Positions 1-7,477 of a stretch of DNA of 64,000 nucleotides are shown one piece after another. Positions within the stretch are counted from its first letter, which is position 1. Each line of letters starts with the position of its first letter. This DNA is from Methylocaldum marinum (GTDB taxonomy: Bacteria > Pseudomonadota > Gammaproteobacteria > Methylococcales > Methylococcaceae), in NCBI RefSeq assembly GCF_003584645.1, contig NZ_AP017928.1, positions 1,080,981 to 1,144,980 on the forward strand. The letters are read 5' to 3'. The notes beneath the pieces are model-generated. The model saw nothing but the letters and a program-made list of their open reading frames with translations, was not told the origin of the DNA and did not search any database. The translations under genes were made by a program, and so were the position numbers.

Positions 1-458
1 AGAGCATAGTGTGGTAGCTTGGGGCCAAGTGCCACACTATCGCCACCATTCTTGTCACATTTTCAACACACGGTTCGCACAGAGTTGCCACGTTGCTACC
101 ACCATGCTGCCACTCTGTTCACACCATTAGGTCGCAGCCCGACCTGATCGCACACACTTTTTTCTGGTCACAAAGGCCCATGCACCGTTACTCCCTAACC
201 TGGGCACAAGATAAGGAATAACAATCAAGAGATTTGGAATGTACGTTCGCGGATGTTGGAATGTACGTAGCCGGAAATAAGTTTTTCGCTGTCTGATCAT
301 GTGCCCGAACAACAGAGCATTGGAAAGAACGTTGCGCCTTGTTGGAAACAACGTAGTGCCAGATAGGGAGTAACGGGGCATGTGACCAGCCAACGGTTAT
401 TGCGATCAGCGCAGTTCGATTTGAAAGCCCAGAGGCTGGAAGCAGCGTATTTTTTTGC
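1..458. other. Non-coding repeat-rich region at window start
   Basis: I see no convincing gene here. The stretch is rich in dyads and repeats. An inverted repeat with 9-bp perfect arms (ATAGTGTGG at 6-14, CCACACTAT at 32-40) extends inward imperfectly. A 38-bp imperfect dyad lies at 80-117 (outer arms CAGAGT / ACTCTG). A four-copy iteron-like array follows at 234-354 and is listed separately. Together with the repA/iteron region at 5.9-7.2 kb, this suggests a replication, partition or control locus of a plasmid-like element. That function is inference. Confidence 0.5.
234..354 (+). repeat. Four iteron-like 13-bp direct repeats
   Basis: Four copies of a 13-mer fit TTGGAAnnnACGT: 234-246 and 256-268 (both TTGGAATGTACGT), 320-332 (TTGGAAAGAACGT) and 342-354 (TTGGAAACAACGT). 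Within each pair the start-to-start spacing is exactly 22 bp, about two helical turns; the pairs are 64 bp apart. Such spacing is typical of initiator or regulator binding arrays. The motif differs from the iterons at 6051-6179, so a different protein would be expected to bind. The bound protein is unknown. Confidence 0.6.
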
Positions 459-1196
459 CTACTGAGCTGGCGGCATGCCCGCGTTGCCGCCGCTGCGGAA
501 ATGGCTATCAACCAGCTTGGCGATGTCGCCAGGCTGGGCTCCTGCGTTGAATGCAAAGCGCAGCGCCTGCTCCAGTTGTTGCCAGCCCTGCGCTGAAGTG
601 ACATTACTGCCTAATGTTTCGGTCAGACGGAACATCAGCCCTTCCAGCAGCTCTTCGTCACCCACGTCCGATGCGGTCTGCTCCGCCAGGGCCAAGAGGA
701 CGTTGCGCGCAGATGCCAACGAGTCGATTGGTACCCCGGCCAATGCTGTAGGGGTGCTGATGACACGATCCACCCTGACGACTGTCGCCAAATCAAGGGC
801 TTGATCGACGCCCGGCTCGATCTCCATGCGGATCAGCACATCGCCAGCCAACAGAAAGCGGGTCTTGATAAGCCCCGGCTGCTCATCCTGAAACAACCAC
901 ACCGACTGCTTGTCGGCCAGCAGCTTGCCTAGCACGAGCTTGCTGTCATCCAGTGCCCCACGATCCTGCCACTGGTGCAACACGTCGCTACGCAGGCGCC
1001 CGCCTTCCACACCGAGGTGGTGCAACAGGCCGACTAGTCGTTTGGCGGAGATCACCTGCTCTTTGCCACGTAGCCAGACCGAGAGGTTGGCAGTGCGGAT
1101 ACCGGTGGCTTCAGCGATCCGCCCCAGCGTTTCCCCGCGCAGTCGTATCAAGGCGGCGGCAAAGCCTGGCAATTGTTCGTTGGCAAGGGTTGGCAT
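459..1196 (-). CDS. Helix-turn-helix transcriptional regulator
   Basis: This 245-residue protein begins with a helix-turn-helix (about residues 20-50: GETLGRIAEATGIRTANLSVWLRGKE) followed by a long domain I do not recognise. The ATG at 1196 places the HTH at the N-terminus; upstream codons in the same frame run into the divergent gene and are unlikely. It is divergent from the AAA+ ATPase at 1326, and the 129-bp gap carries two pairs of tandem octamers that look like its operators. A local regulator of the ATPase gene and itself is the natural inference. No close family name is claimed. Confidence 0.7.
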   Translation of the reverse strand: MPTLANEQLPGFAAALIRLRGETLGRIAEATGIRTANLSVWLRGKEQVISAKRLVGLLHHLGVEGGRLRSDVLHQWQDRGALDDSKLVLGKLLADKQSVWLFQDEQPGLIKTRFLLAGDVLIRMEIEPGVDQALDLATVVRVDRVISTPTALAGVPIDSLASARNVLLALAEQTASDVGDEELLEGLMFRLTETLGSNVTSAQGWQQLEQALRFAFNAGAQPGDIAKLVDSHFRSGGNAGMPPAQ

Positions 1197-1213
1197 GTCG
1201 GGATCTCTAAATT

Positions 1214-1304
1214 CACTGTAAATCACTATAAGACTTATTGGCTGACAAGACGAGAGTACGGAGCTTGGCGATTCGCGTAAATCGCATTTATAGTAAATTA
1301 TAGT
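1214..1304. promoter_or_regulatory. Paired octamer operators in divergent promoter
   Basis: On the HTH-gene side are CACTGTAA (1214-1221) and CACTATAA (1224-1231), 10 bp apart. On the ATPase side the reverse complement core TTATAGT occurs at 1288-1294 and 1298-1304, again 10 bp apart. Two same-face tandem pairs in opposite orientation, one beside each gene, are what a regulator controlling both divergent promoters would use. Binding by the adjacent HTH protein is inferred. Confidence 0.5.
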
Positions 1305-1325
1305 TAGGCAATCTGAGAGGCCATC

Positions 1326-2900
1326 ATGCGCAAACCAAAGCAAGCCCGCCCGTTGCGCCTGCGGGAATACGAAGCCGCCATTGCTGCGCTCAAGGCGCGA
1401 CACCCCTGGCTTGCCCGGCAAATCGTCGAACCCGCGCCGGGGCATTTGGCCGTGGTGGCACATCTGTTTGCCCAGGTGGAATGCCTGCTGCCGCCCACAG
1501 TGGTCGCACGCAAGGGCTCACTGTCGGTGAGTTGCAACCGGGATCGCCTGGCCATTCATTACCAGCCGCCGCGACGCCACAGCGAACGTGCAGCAGCCGT
1601 GTTCGATCTGATTGCCCAGACCAAGCACCTTTCGCTGCAAAAATGCCCCGTTTGCGGTGTACAGGTTGTCGGGGACGGCATCCGTCCGAAACGCTGCCCG
1701 CAACATGACGGCATCCAAGGATTGTTTGCCGAAGAAGTGCGCCGCAGCCGCCAGCTCATCGTCGAACAGGGTGTACAGCAGGTGGTGCTCGATCTGGGCA
1801 AGGTGACGACCGAAGATGTACGCGCCGCCATAGCGGTTGAAGATGAGCCCGTCCCAAGTGAGGCCAAACCGGAGCAGGTTCAGGAGCAGCCGACAGAAAC
1901 CGCTAAATCAATGCCCTTACCGAGCATCGTCTTTGTCGATGAAGCCGGGCTGGAGGCGTTCGTGGATCGCCACCGACCGAAAGGCGATGACAAGTTCAAG
2001 CGCGCGCAGGCGATGGCGGAGCGGATCAAGCGGGCGGGCCATGGTAGCCGCCAACTGGGCCTTCTGCCCCCGGACTGGAAAGCCCTTCTGGATGAGTTCG
2101 CGCAGGCCTTTCCAAACTTCCATGAACTGGCCGAGCTGCTACGTGACCACTTTGCCCTGTCCAGCCTGGGCGATAGCCGCGTGTCCTGGCCTGCCGTGTT
2201 GCTGGTCGGCCCGGCGGGCATCGGCAAAACCGAGGCGGCACGCTGGCTGGCCGATCAGCTCGTGCTACCGTTTCGGGTCTTCGACATGGCAAGTACGCAA
2301 TCAAGTTCGCCGCTCGCCGGTTCCGAATCGTTCTGGAGCAACTCCGAGCCAGGCCAGCTCTTCGAGCTGCTGGCCTACCAGCCACTGGCCAACCCGGTGG
2401 TGGTGCTCGATGAGCTGGATAAGGCCAGCAACGGGCGACCGCAATACGATCCGCTGGCGGCGCTCTATACCTTGCTGGAACCGCGCAGTGCGCGGGATTT
2501 CATCGACCTGTCGATCCGCGACTTTGCCATCGACGCCAGTCATGTGAATTGGATGGCGACCGCGAATGAGCTGGATGCCATTCCGGGGCCGCTACGCTCA
2601 CGGTTGACGGTGTTGCACATTCAACCGCCCAGGCCGGAGCAGGTCAGAAGCATTGCGCAGTCGATTTACAACCGACTCCGCGACGAGTCGAGCTGGGGCA
2701 ACGCCTTTGCCGAGAGGCTGGATGATGATGTCCTGTCCCGTCTGCAAGCCTTGCCGCCGCGCAGTGTGCGTCTGGTTCTGCAGCGGGCCTTGGGCGCAGC
2801 GGCTCGTGATGACCGAGGAGTCGTCCAGGTGCAAGACATCAGGCCGCTGGTCGAGATCAGCCGCCGTTGCGTTGGCTTTGTCAGCGAGGGATGGAATTGA
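1326..2900 (+). CDS. Lon-like AAA+ ATPase without protease domain
   Basis: This 524-residue protein has an N-terminal half with a possible zinc site (C107, C110, C124, H127) and a C-terminal AAA+ module. The module shows Walker A GPAGIGKT (295-302), Walker B VVVLDELDKA (358-367) and a sensor-1 segment ATANELDAIPGPLRSRL (411-427) very like the Lon ATPase core. No Lon S-K protease domain follows. A GAGAGG Shine-Dalgarno sits just before the ATG. It is divergent from an HTH regulator and ends 6 bp from the convergent small-protein operon. A remodelling or regulatory ATPase of the accessory element is likely; its substrate is unknown. Confidence 0.75.
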   Translation: MRKPKQARPLRLREYEAAIAALKARHPWLARQIVEPAPGHLAVVAHLFAQVECLLPPTVVARKGSLSVSCNRDRLAIHYQPPRRHSERAAAVFDLIAQTKHLSLQKCPVCGVQVVGDGIRPKRCPQHDGIQGLFAEEVRRSRQLIVEQGVQQVVLDLGKVTTEDVRAAIAVEDEPVPSEAKPEQVQEQPTETAKSMPLPSIVFVDEAGLEAFVDRHRPKGDDKFKRAQAMAERIKRAGHGSRQLGLLPPDWKALLDEFAQAFPNFHELAELLRDHFALSSLGDSRVSWPAVLLVGPAGIGKTEAARWLADQLVLPFRVFDMASTQSSSPLAGSESFWSNSEPGQLFELLAYQPLANPVVVLDELDKASNGRPQYDPLAALYTLLEPRSARDFIDLSIRDFAIDASHVNWMATANELDAIPGPLRSRLTVLHIQPPRPEQVRSIAQSIYNRLRDESSWGNAFAERLDDDVLSRLQALPPRSVRLVLQRALGAAARDDRGVVQVQDIRPLVEISRRCVGFVSEGWN

Positions 2901-2906
2901 GGTTGC

Positions 2907-3176
2907 TCAGCGCTGTCTAGATAACCAGGCCGCACCGGCAGCCAGCGCATCGGCCTCACTGGCATAGGTTGTCGATGGGCCGCTGATAATGCAGGGCTGG
3001 GTTTCGCCGTCGCCTTCCACCGTCCACAGCTCCCAGGTTCCGTCGTTTTTCCAGCTGGGGATGGCGGTGTAGGGTTTGTCTTTCAGCGCAGCCAGCGCGG
3101 CATCCACTTCGGGACGGATCTGCAACTCACCCGAGTAAATATAAGGTGTCGCGCAACGGGCATCAGATCGGTTCAT
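2907..3176 (-). CDS. Small hypothetical protein, last gene of the SLOG operon
   Basis: This 89-residue protein starts at ATG 3176 and overlaps the end of the upstream SLOG gene by 14 bp, which supports translational coupling. The sequence is acidic to neutral with an aromatic patch (about residues 37-60, including W and Y) and a C-terminal Ala-rich helix. A longer upstream frame exists but lies over the SLOG gene and is not believable. I do not recognise the family. It is the distal gene of a five-gene operon in the plasmid-like region. Confidence 0.5.
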   Translation of the reverse strand: MNRSDARCATPYIYSGELQIRPEVDAALAALKDKPYTAIPSWKNDGTWELWTVEGDGETQPCIISGPSTTYASEADALAAGAAWLSRQR

Positions 3177-3639
3177 GTTCCGTACTCCAGAAAAGCTCCA
3201 GTAGCGCGCTCGCCTGCAGGTAAATACCGGGGTTGCGTGCTTCACTCGGGCCAGCAATGTTGAGAATAGCGACGGGATGGCTAAGCAACCAGCCTTGCCA
3301 TGCCGCCAACAGCTCTTCTGTAGGGGCATGCAAATCGCACAGTAGAAGTGGCTTGCCATGTCCCGTCGCCAGATCGCGAGTGAGCAGGCTGCCACCTTCG
3401 AGCCTGCTCCGGTAAAGGATCAGTGTGGCATCAGAGTCCAGCACATTGCGTTTGGTGCGCTGGCGGTAGCCGCTGGATTCGGCCTCCACCAACTGGTAGC
3501 GAGCATCCAGGATGCCATCAGCGGCCCGTCGGCCTGCCGGGCACCAGCCGCCGTGCGGAATTTGCTGGGCAATGGCGAAATCCAGCGCCGCCCGGTCTAC
3601 GCCGGTCTGGCCGCCGGAGAGGATGCGCTGAATGCTCAC
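3163..3639 (-). CDS. SLOG / YpsA-like (putative molybdenum carrier) protein
   Basis: The N-terminus reads ILSGGQTGVDRAALDFA, followed by GGWCPAGRRAADG and a RNVLDSDATLIL strand. This is the Rossmann-like pattern of the cpYpsA/SLOG group, annotated in databases as putative molybdenum carrier. SLOG proteins generally bind nucleotides or nucleotide-derived signals. The chosen GTG start at 3639 overlaps the stop of the preceding gene (GTGA), giving 158 residues; an ATG at 3666 would add 9 residues inside the upstream gene. The gene sits in an operon with envelope proteins. A nucleotide-sensing role is inference; molybdenum binding is not shown. Confidence 0.72.
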   Translation of the reverse strand: MSIQRILSGGQTGVDRAALDFAIAQQIPHGGWCPAGRRAADGILDARYQLVEAESSGYRQRTKRNVLDSDATLILYRSRLEGGSLLTRDLATGHGKPLLLCDLHAPTEELLAAWQGWLLSHPVAILNIAGPSEARNPGIYLQASALLELFWSTEHEPI

Positions 3640-4052
3640 CCTTGCCCCGTTGCGGCGACCGTGCAACTCACTTGAACCTCTGCGCCGAGCTGATCTGCCG
3701 AGAGCTGGCCGATGCGTCCGCGCTGGCTGGCAAGCTTCAGTTGCTTGCGCACCTGTGCCAGGCTGCGCTTTTCAATAACCGCTGTATAGCTTGCACCCAG
3801 ATCACCATCAGGATCGATGAACAGCTCGATCCGCTTCACCGGCAGGCCGAATACCGTGAAGCTGCGTGCCGGCGTCAGCACCCAACTACCGGGAGCATTG
3901 GGTGCAATGCCGTCCAGCACGTGTATTGGCAAGGCTTGTCGGCATTCCACGGCGGCAGCAATGGTCGGCTCGATCCGCAACCAGTGGTTGAGGTCTGGGG
4001 CGGTGCCATCCATCAGTACAACCGGCATGGCCGCCAGCAGCAATGCTTTCAT
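3636..4052 (-). CDS. Hypothetical secreted protein
   Basis: This 138-residue protein opens with a short hydrophobic stretch (MKALLLAAMPVVLM), which could be a weak signal peptide, followed by a mainly beta-type sequence without a family motif I recognise. Its ATG overlaps the stop of the upstream lipoprotein gene by 4 bp, and its own stop overlaps the SLOG gene start. It is therefore firmly inside an operon. An extracytoplasmic location is inferred from the leader and the neighbouring lipoprotein. No function is assigned. Confidence 0.55.
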   Translation of the reverse strand: MKALLLAAMPVVLMDGTAPDLNHWLRIEPTIAAAVECRQALPIHVLDGIAPNAPGSWVLTPARSFTVFGLPVKRIELFIDPDGDLGASYTAVIEKRSLAQVRKQLKLASQRGRIGQLSADQLGAEVQVSCTVAATGQG

Positions 4053-4693
4053 CCCTTGATGTTCCTGATCCAGAAACGGCGGTCATCAACCGTGAAGTTA
4101 GGGTCATAGCCGACCAGCGTCAGCAACGAACCAACATAGTAAAGGCCGAACTGATTCATCAGCCAGCGCTCCATCGCCGGGTCGCTTGGCAGCTTACTGT
4201 ACGGGGGGATTGGCCCGTCACCGCGAACCTGGCCGCTGGTTTTGCCGGAGATGGAAAAGCTCATCCAGGTCAACACGAAATTATTCGACTGTTTCGGCAG
4301 CTCCGGCGCGCAAAGCGACAGATTGCTGAAGCGCTCTGAGCGCTTGGCGTCGTGCCAGAGCACTGCGTCAAAGCGAATGCAATCACTGGCTTTGAGCGTG
4401 AGGCTGCGGGTCAGCGTCATCTGATCAGCCGGAATTTGCAGATTGCTGATCACCACCTTGGGCCACTCCGGGGCGCGACCGTCGGTAGAAAGATTGTGGC
4501 ACAAGGCGTTATGCAGCGGGGTGCTCAGCAAACTGTTGTAGTTTGCTGCGCTTGCGGGCGTAGCCGCTTGCGACAGACTGGTTCCAATGGATTGTCCCAG
4601 TCCGTTCAGGGAATCCAGCGCTCCCTGCATGCCGGTAGTGGCACAACCCGTCAAGACAAAAGGCAGAAGCAGCAAGCTCCGGTAGTGTGTCAT
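4049..4693 (-). CDS. Putative outer-membrane lipoprotein
   Basis: Starting at ATG 4693, which is preceded by GAGG, the protein begins with a classic lipoprotein leader ending in a lipobox (FVLTGC, cysteine about residue 16). About 200 residues of mature domain follow, with three further cysteines that could form disulfides. The family is unknown to me. It lies between a two-TM protein upstream and a small secreted protein downstream, with 4-bp coupling to the latter. This suggests an envelope-associated complex on the plasmid-like element. Entry exclusion or surface modification are possible roles but unsupported. Confidence 0.65.
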   Translation of the reverse strand: MTHYRSLLLLPFVLTGCATTGMQGALDSLNGLGQSIGTSLSQAATPASAANYNSLLSTPLHNALCHNLSTDGRAPEWPKVVISNLQIPADQMTLTRSLTLKASDCIRFDAVLWHDAKRSERFSNLSLCAPELPKQSNNFVLTWMSFSISGKTSGQVRGDGPIPPYSKLPSDPAMERWLMNQFGLYYVGSLLTLVGYDPNFTVDDRRFWIRNIKG

Positions 4694-4710
4694 CGCAGAT
4701 CCTCGCGAGG

Positions 4711-5367
4711 TTATCCGTTGAAGATGGCATTGAGCCGGGCGCACCAGGTTTCCGCCGCCCGACGACTCATGGGAAAACTGAGCACTGGTCGTTGCGGATC
4801 GGCGGTTTGCAGCTCGATGGCGAAGTCTTTGGCGCGTACCGTGCGCTCGAAGGTCGGCACGCTCATGCCGCTGGCGTTGATCTGACGGCTACCGCCGTTC
4901 ATCTCCATGCTCTCGACCTCGCGCCAGGTGATCTGCCAGCTGAGCAGCCAGGAGAAATCGTGGATACGCCAGGCTTCATCCACGATTGAGCAGACAGCCA
5001 GTTTGCGATGCTGCCGGTCAAACACCAGAAAGGCCGGCGCGGGGTAGCCCAAGAGATGTCCAGCATCGAATGACAGGCTCTGCTGGGCGTTGATTCTGGC
5101 GACAAGGGCCTGACAGCGAGCCTGCAAGCGCGCCAGAAAGCGGAAGGACAGCGTGAAGATCGCTAGTGAAATCAACAGATAGAGCATCAGCTCACTGGTC
5201 AGCAGCCCCCACAGCGACGACTGTGACAGACGCGCAGGCCCCACGCCGAACATCGCCAGTACAAGAATCAGCGCAAAACCAGCGGCAGCCAGCCCTGAAA
5301 GCCCAGCCACCGGAACAGCCAGCCCCGCAGCCGCACCCATCCCTGCAGTCTTCCAGACGCGTGCCAT
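4711..5367 (-). CDS. Hypothetical membrane protein, first gene of the operon
   Basis: This 218-residue protein has two hydrophobic segments near the N-terminus (about residues 16-42 and 55-76) and a soluble C-terminal domain. The domain starts with a beta-strand pattern (AFLVFDRQHRKLAVC) and may be a PH-like or related small beta domain. It is the promoter-proximal gene of the five-gene minus-strand operon and lies 17 bp before the lipoprotein. It is divergent from the XRE regulator at 5510; the intergenic region carries repeated CTCATAGAG boxes. Function is unknown. Confidence 0.6.
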   Translation of the reverse strand: MARVWKTAGMGAAAGLAVPVAGLSGLAAAGFALILVLAMFGVGPARLSQSSLWGLLTSELMLYLLISLAIFTLSFRFLARLQARCQALVARINAQQSLSFDAGHLLGYPAPAFLVFDRQHRKLAVCSIVDEAWRIHDFSWLLSWQITWREVESMEMNGGSRQINASGMSVPTFERTVRAKDFAIELQTADPQRPVLSFPMSRRAAETWCARLNAIFNG

Positions 5368-5390
5368 ACGTCACCGCCTCCATGTTGTTA

Positions 5391-5483
5391 CTCATAGAGG
5401 TCATTTTAGGGGTTCAAGGCCTCATTGTCACTCATAGAGCGTGCTCATATAGAGCGTGGCCTTATATGGCGGGCACTCATAGA
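5391..5483 (+). promoter_or_regulatory. Repeated CTCATAGAG boxes in divergent promoter
   Basis: CTCATAGAG occurs at 5391-5399 and 5431-5439, a variant CTCATATAGAG at 5444-5454, and CTCATAGA at 5476-5483. All lie between the membrane-protein operon and the xre gene and all are in one orientation. Clustered repeats in a divergent intergenic region suggest binding sites for a local regulator, possibly the XRE protein. Not verified. Confidence 0.4.
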
Positions 5484-5509
5484 TTCTTTCTTTTTGAAAA
5501 GAGAGAGAT

Positions 5510-5749
5510 ATGGCCCTTGATCCGCGAGTGCGCTTTGGCCTGAAGCTGATTGAGATACGGAAGACCAAAGGGTGGTCGCAAGAGCGCCTGGCGTTGGAGA
5601 GCGGCTTGGCCCGCAGCTATTTGGGTGGGGTTGAGCGCGGCCAGCGCAACATCGCGCTGCTCAACATCTTCAAGCTGGCCGAAGCGCTGGAAGTGGAGCC
5701 TTCGGTACTGCTGGAGGCGCCGGCGGCTGGACAGGAGGCAGCACCGTAA
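5510..5749 (+). CDS. XRE-family helix-turn-helix regulator
   Basis: This 79-residue protein is almost entirely a Cro/C1-type HTH domain. The pattern is LKLIEIRKTKGWSQERLALES, then GLARSYLGGVERGQRN, then an LAEALEVEPSVLL helix. A purine-rich GAGAGAGA ribosome-binding region precedes the ATG. It is divergent from the membrane-protein operon and is followed by two palindromes and the iteron origin. Such small XRE proteins usually repress their own and neighbouring plasmid genes, which is the probable job here. Confidence 0.85.
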   Translation: MALDPRVRFGLKLIEIRKTKGWSQERLALESGLARSYLGGVERGQRNIALLNIFKLAEALEVEPSVLLEAPAAGQEAAP

Positions 5750-5752
5750 CAT

Positions 5753-5782
5753 CGTAGCGCTACGTTATCGTAACGTTACGAT
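5753..5782. promoter_or_regulatory. Twin palindromic operators after xre
   Basis: Two perfect dyads occur close together: CGTAGCGCTACG (5753-5764) and ATCGTAACGTTACGAT (5767-5782). They share half-site CGTA and start just past the xre stop codon, beside the origin. They look like sites for a dimeric regulator. The cognate protein is unknown. Confidence 0.45.
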
Positions 5783-5905
5783 GTCATCTGACAGGGGGCG
5801 AGTTGCCCCGGCAGGCCTGTCGATAGCATGTCGAGAAAACCGACGCCAAGTAGCCCTGTTTTTCGAGTAACGAGTAGCCGCGCAGCGACCGGAGGGAGCG
5901 AAGGA

Positions 5906-6179
5906 TTTTCCACAGCCGCAGGGCGGTAGCTACTAGGTATTTATAAATACTAGGAAAAACCTAAAAGCAGAACTACTAGAGGCGACCTCTCCTCCTGGCT
6001 GAATCGCCGTCCCAGCGGGGCTTACAGGCGACCTGACACGTTGATCTTGACTAGCGATGTCACGTAAAACGGCTAGTGATGTCACGTACCGATGACTAGC
6101 GATGTCACGTGGATAACTTGCAGAAATGGCACCAAAGCCAGTTCTGGCAAGGGTTTTAGCCTTGCTAGTGATGTCACGT
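5906..6179. other. Plasmid-type replication origin (iterons, DnaA-like boxes, AT-rich dyad)
   Basis: Four near-identical 15-bp iterons CTAGYGATGTCACGT lie at 6051-6065, 6073-6087, 6096-6110 and 6165-6179. Spacings are 22, 23 and 69 (about 3 x 23) bp. DnaA-box-like sequences are TTTTCCACA at 5906-5914 and CGTGGATAA at 6108-6116, each one mismatch from consensus. An AT-rich perfect palindrome GTATTTATAAATAC (5937-5950) could be part of an unwinding element. The array lies directly 3' of repA. Iteron plus initiator gene is the standard layout of theta-replicating plasmids. Whether it still fires is unknown. Confidence 0.75.
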
Positions 6180-6203
6180 GGACAACCCGAAAAGCCCACA
6201 GGC

Positions 6204-7232
6204 TTACCCCCTCCTCTTGGTGGCTGCGATATGCAGGCGTGCAGGGGTGAGGATCAGGTGATCTTTCGTTTCCTCGATGTGGTTCCGAGCCTCGGGATAG
6301 AACAGCAGCGCTTCGTTTAGCCGGAGGCGGAAATTGGTCTTGAAGTTGGCCAGCCCCTTGGGAGTATTCGCATAGCCAGAGCCGAACTGCATCATCAGGC
6401 CAGTCCATGGCACGTGAACAAGCCGTTTGCCTCCTTTGCTTGCCCCAACGTTCAGGGTGAACATGCGGTAGACCAGCCATGTGTAGATGTCCATCGCCAA
6501 AGGCGACTTTATGAGCGCGCGTAGTGCCTCCATTTTGAGTGGCACGGGGGCACTGATCAGACGTTTAAAAAAGTCTGTGCTCAAGGTGATCGAGCTTTCC
6601 CATGCCCCTCGTCGCACCGTATCGCGAGAGCTCCAGAAGACGAACGCCTCCTCCGCGATGAGGATGTTTCTGACGTGCAGCGCATCGCCATCTGCACCAC
6701 CGACGGTAATCATCGAATGCACCAGCCGCAAGCTCTGGTCACGCACTCGCGCGATGTACCGGCCATCATTATGCAGATCGAGGCTTTGCAAGAATGCCGC
6801 CTGGGAACGCCCAAGCGATAGATCGGGACTACCTGTGCGAACGGCTTCAGTACACATCCACGCCAGCAGCAGGCGCGGCAGCCCGCCATACGGTACGCCA
6901 TAGTCGGGGTTGGCTACGATGGAAAGGCTCAGCTTGCCCGTGCCGCGTTTGAAATGGTTGGTCTTGGGGTCTGTATGAGGAAGCGTGGCCTGCGCCAGAA
7001 AGTGTGCGATGTAGCCTGTAGCGCCTGCGTTGCGGGCCTGCTCGATCTCCAGCTCCACAGCTTCGTCGATCAAGTAGCGCACCCGTGGAGTCAATGCATG
7101 GGCGGCGTCGTGCTGCTCCGCCTGCTTCACCACCTCGGTGGCATTCTGCCTGATCCGCTCCAGCGGATCGCGCTTGAGCGTGGCTTCTGCCACACCAGCG
7201 TCCAGCAAATTGCCCACGCTGCGCATCGCCAA
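6204..7232 (-). CDS. repA: Plasmid replication initiator RepA
   Basis: This 342-residue protein resembles plasmid RepA initiators of the RepA_C type. Telling segments are TGYIAHFLAQATLPHTDP, YGVPYGGLPRLLLAWM, and a C-terminal winged-helix-like part around LAMDIYTWLVYRM and FKTNFRLRLNEAL. These proteins bind iterons and load the host helicase. The gene ends 24 bp from the iteron array, and an AlpA-type regulator lies just upstream in the same orientation. Its presence among chromosomal genes suggests an integrated plasmid or a plasmid-derived island. The family assignment is from memory of motif patterns. Confidence 0.8.
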   Translation of the reverse strand: MAMRSVGNLLDAGVAEATLKRDPLERIRQNATEVVKQAEQHDAAHALTPRVRYLIDEAVELEIEQARNAGATGYIAHFLAQATLPHTDPKTNHFKRGTGKLSLSIVANPDYGVPYGGLPRLLLAWMCTEAVRTGSPDLSLGRSQAAFLQSLDLHNDGRYIARVRDQSLRLVHSMITVGGADGDALHVRNILIAEEAFVFWSSRDTVRRGAWESSITLSTDFFKRLISAPVPLKMEALRALIKSPLAMDIYTWLVYRMFTLNVGASKGGKRLVHVPWTGLMMQFGSGYANTPKGLANFKTNFRLRLNEALLFYPEARNHIEETKDHLILTPARLHIAATKRRG

Positions 7233-7264
7233 CTCCTGACCCTTGACCTGCGAGATCGCGGCGA

Positions 7265-7477
7265 TCAGGGATGGACAGCGTTGTTACTGGCAGTGCGGGC
7301 GGCAGCGGCCTTCTGTCCGAGCCAGGTATCAATCTCGTGCTCCAGCCATCCGACAACCCGCTTGTTGATCTGGATGCATACCGGGAATGTCGGATCATCG
7401 CGTGTGATCCGCCAGAGCGTTACGTCGTTGATACCGCCAAGCTTTTCGCAGACGGCCTTGCGGCGTAGAATTTTCAT
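7265..7477 (-). CDS. AlpA-family / excisionase-like DNA-binding protein
   Basis: This small 70-residue protein has a MerR-like HTH. It starts MKILRRKAVCEKLG, includes TLWRI and FPVCIQINKRVVGWLEHEIDTWL, the signature of AlpA phage-type regulators and excisionase-like factors. A GGAGG Shine-Dalgarno sits 8 nt before ATG 7477, favouring this start over an upstream one at 7495. It lies 32 bp upstream of repA on the same strand, so it may regulate repA or act in excision. No integrase gene is visible in the window. Confidence 0.8.
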   Translation of the reverse strand: MKILRRKAVCEKLGGINDVTLWRITRDDPTFPVCIQINKRVVGWLEHEIDTWLGQKAAAARTASNNAVHP

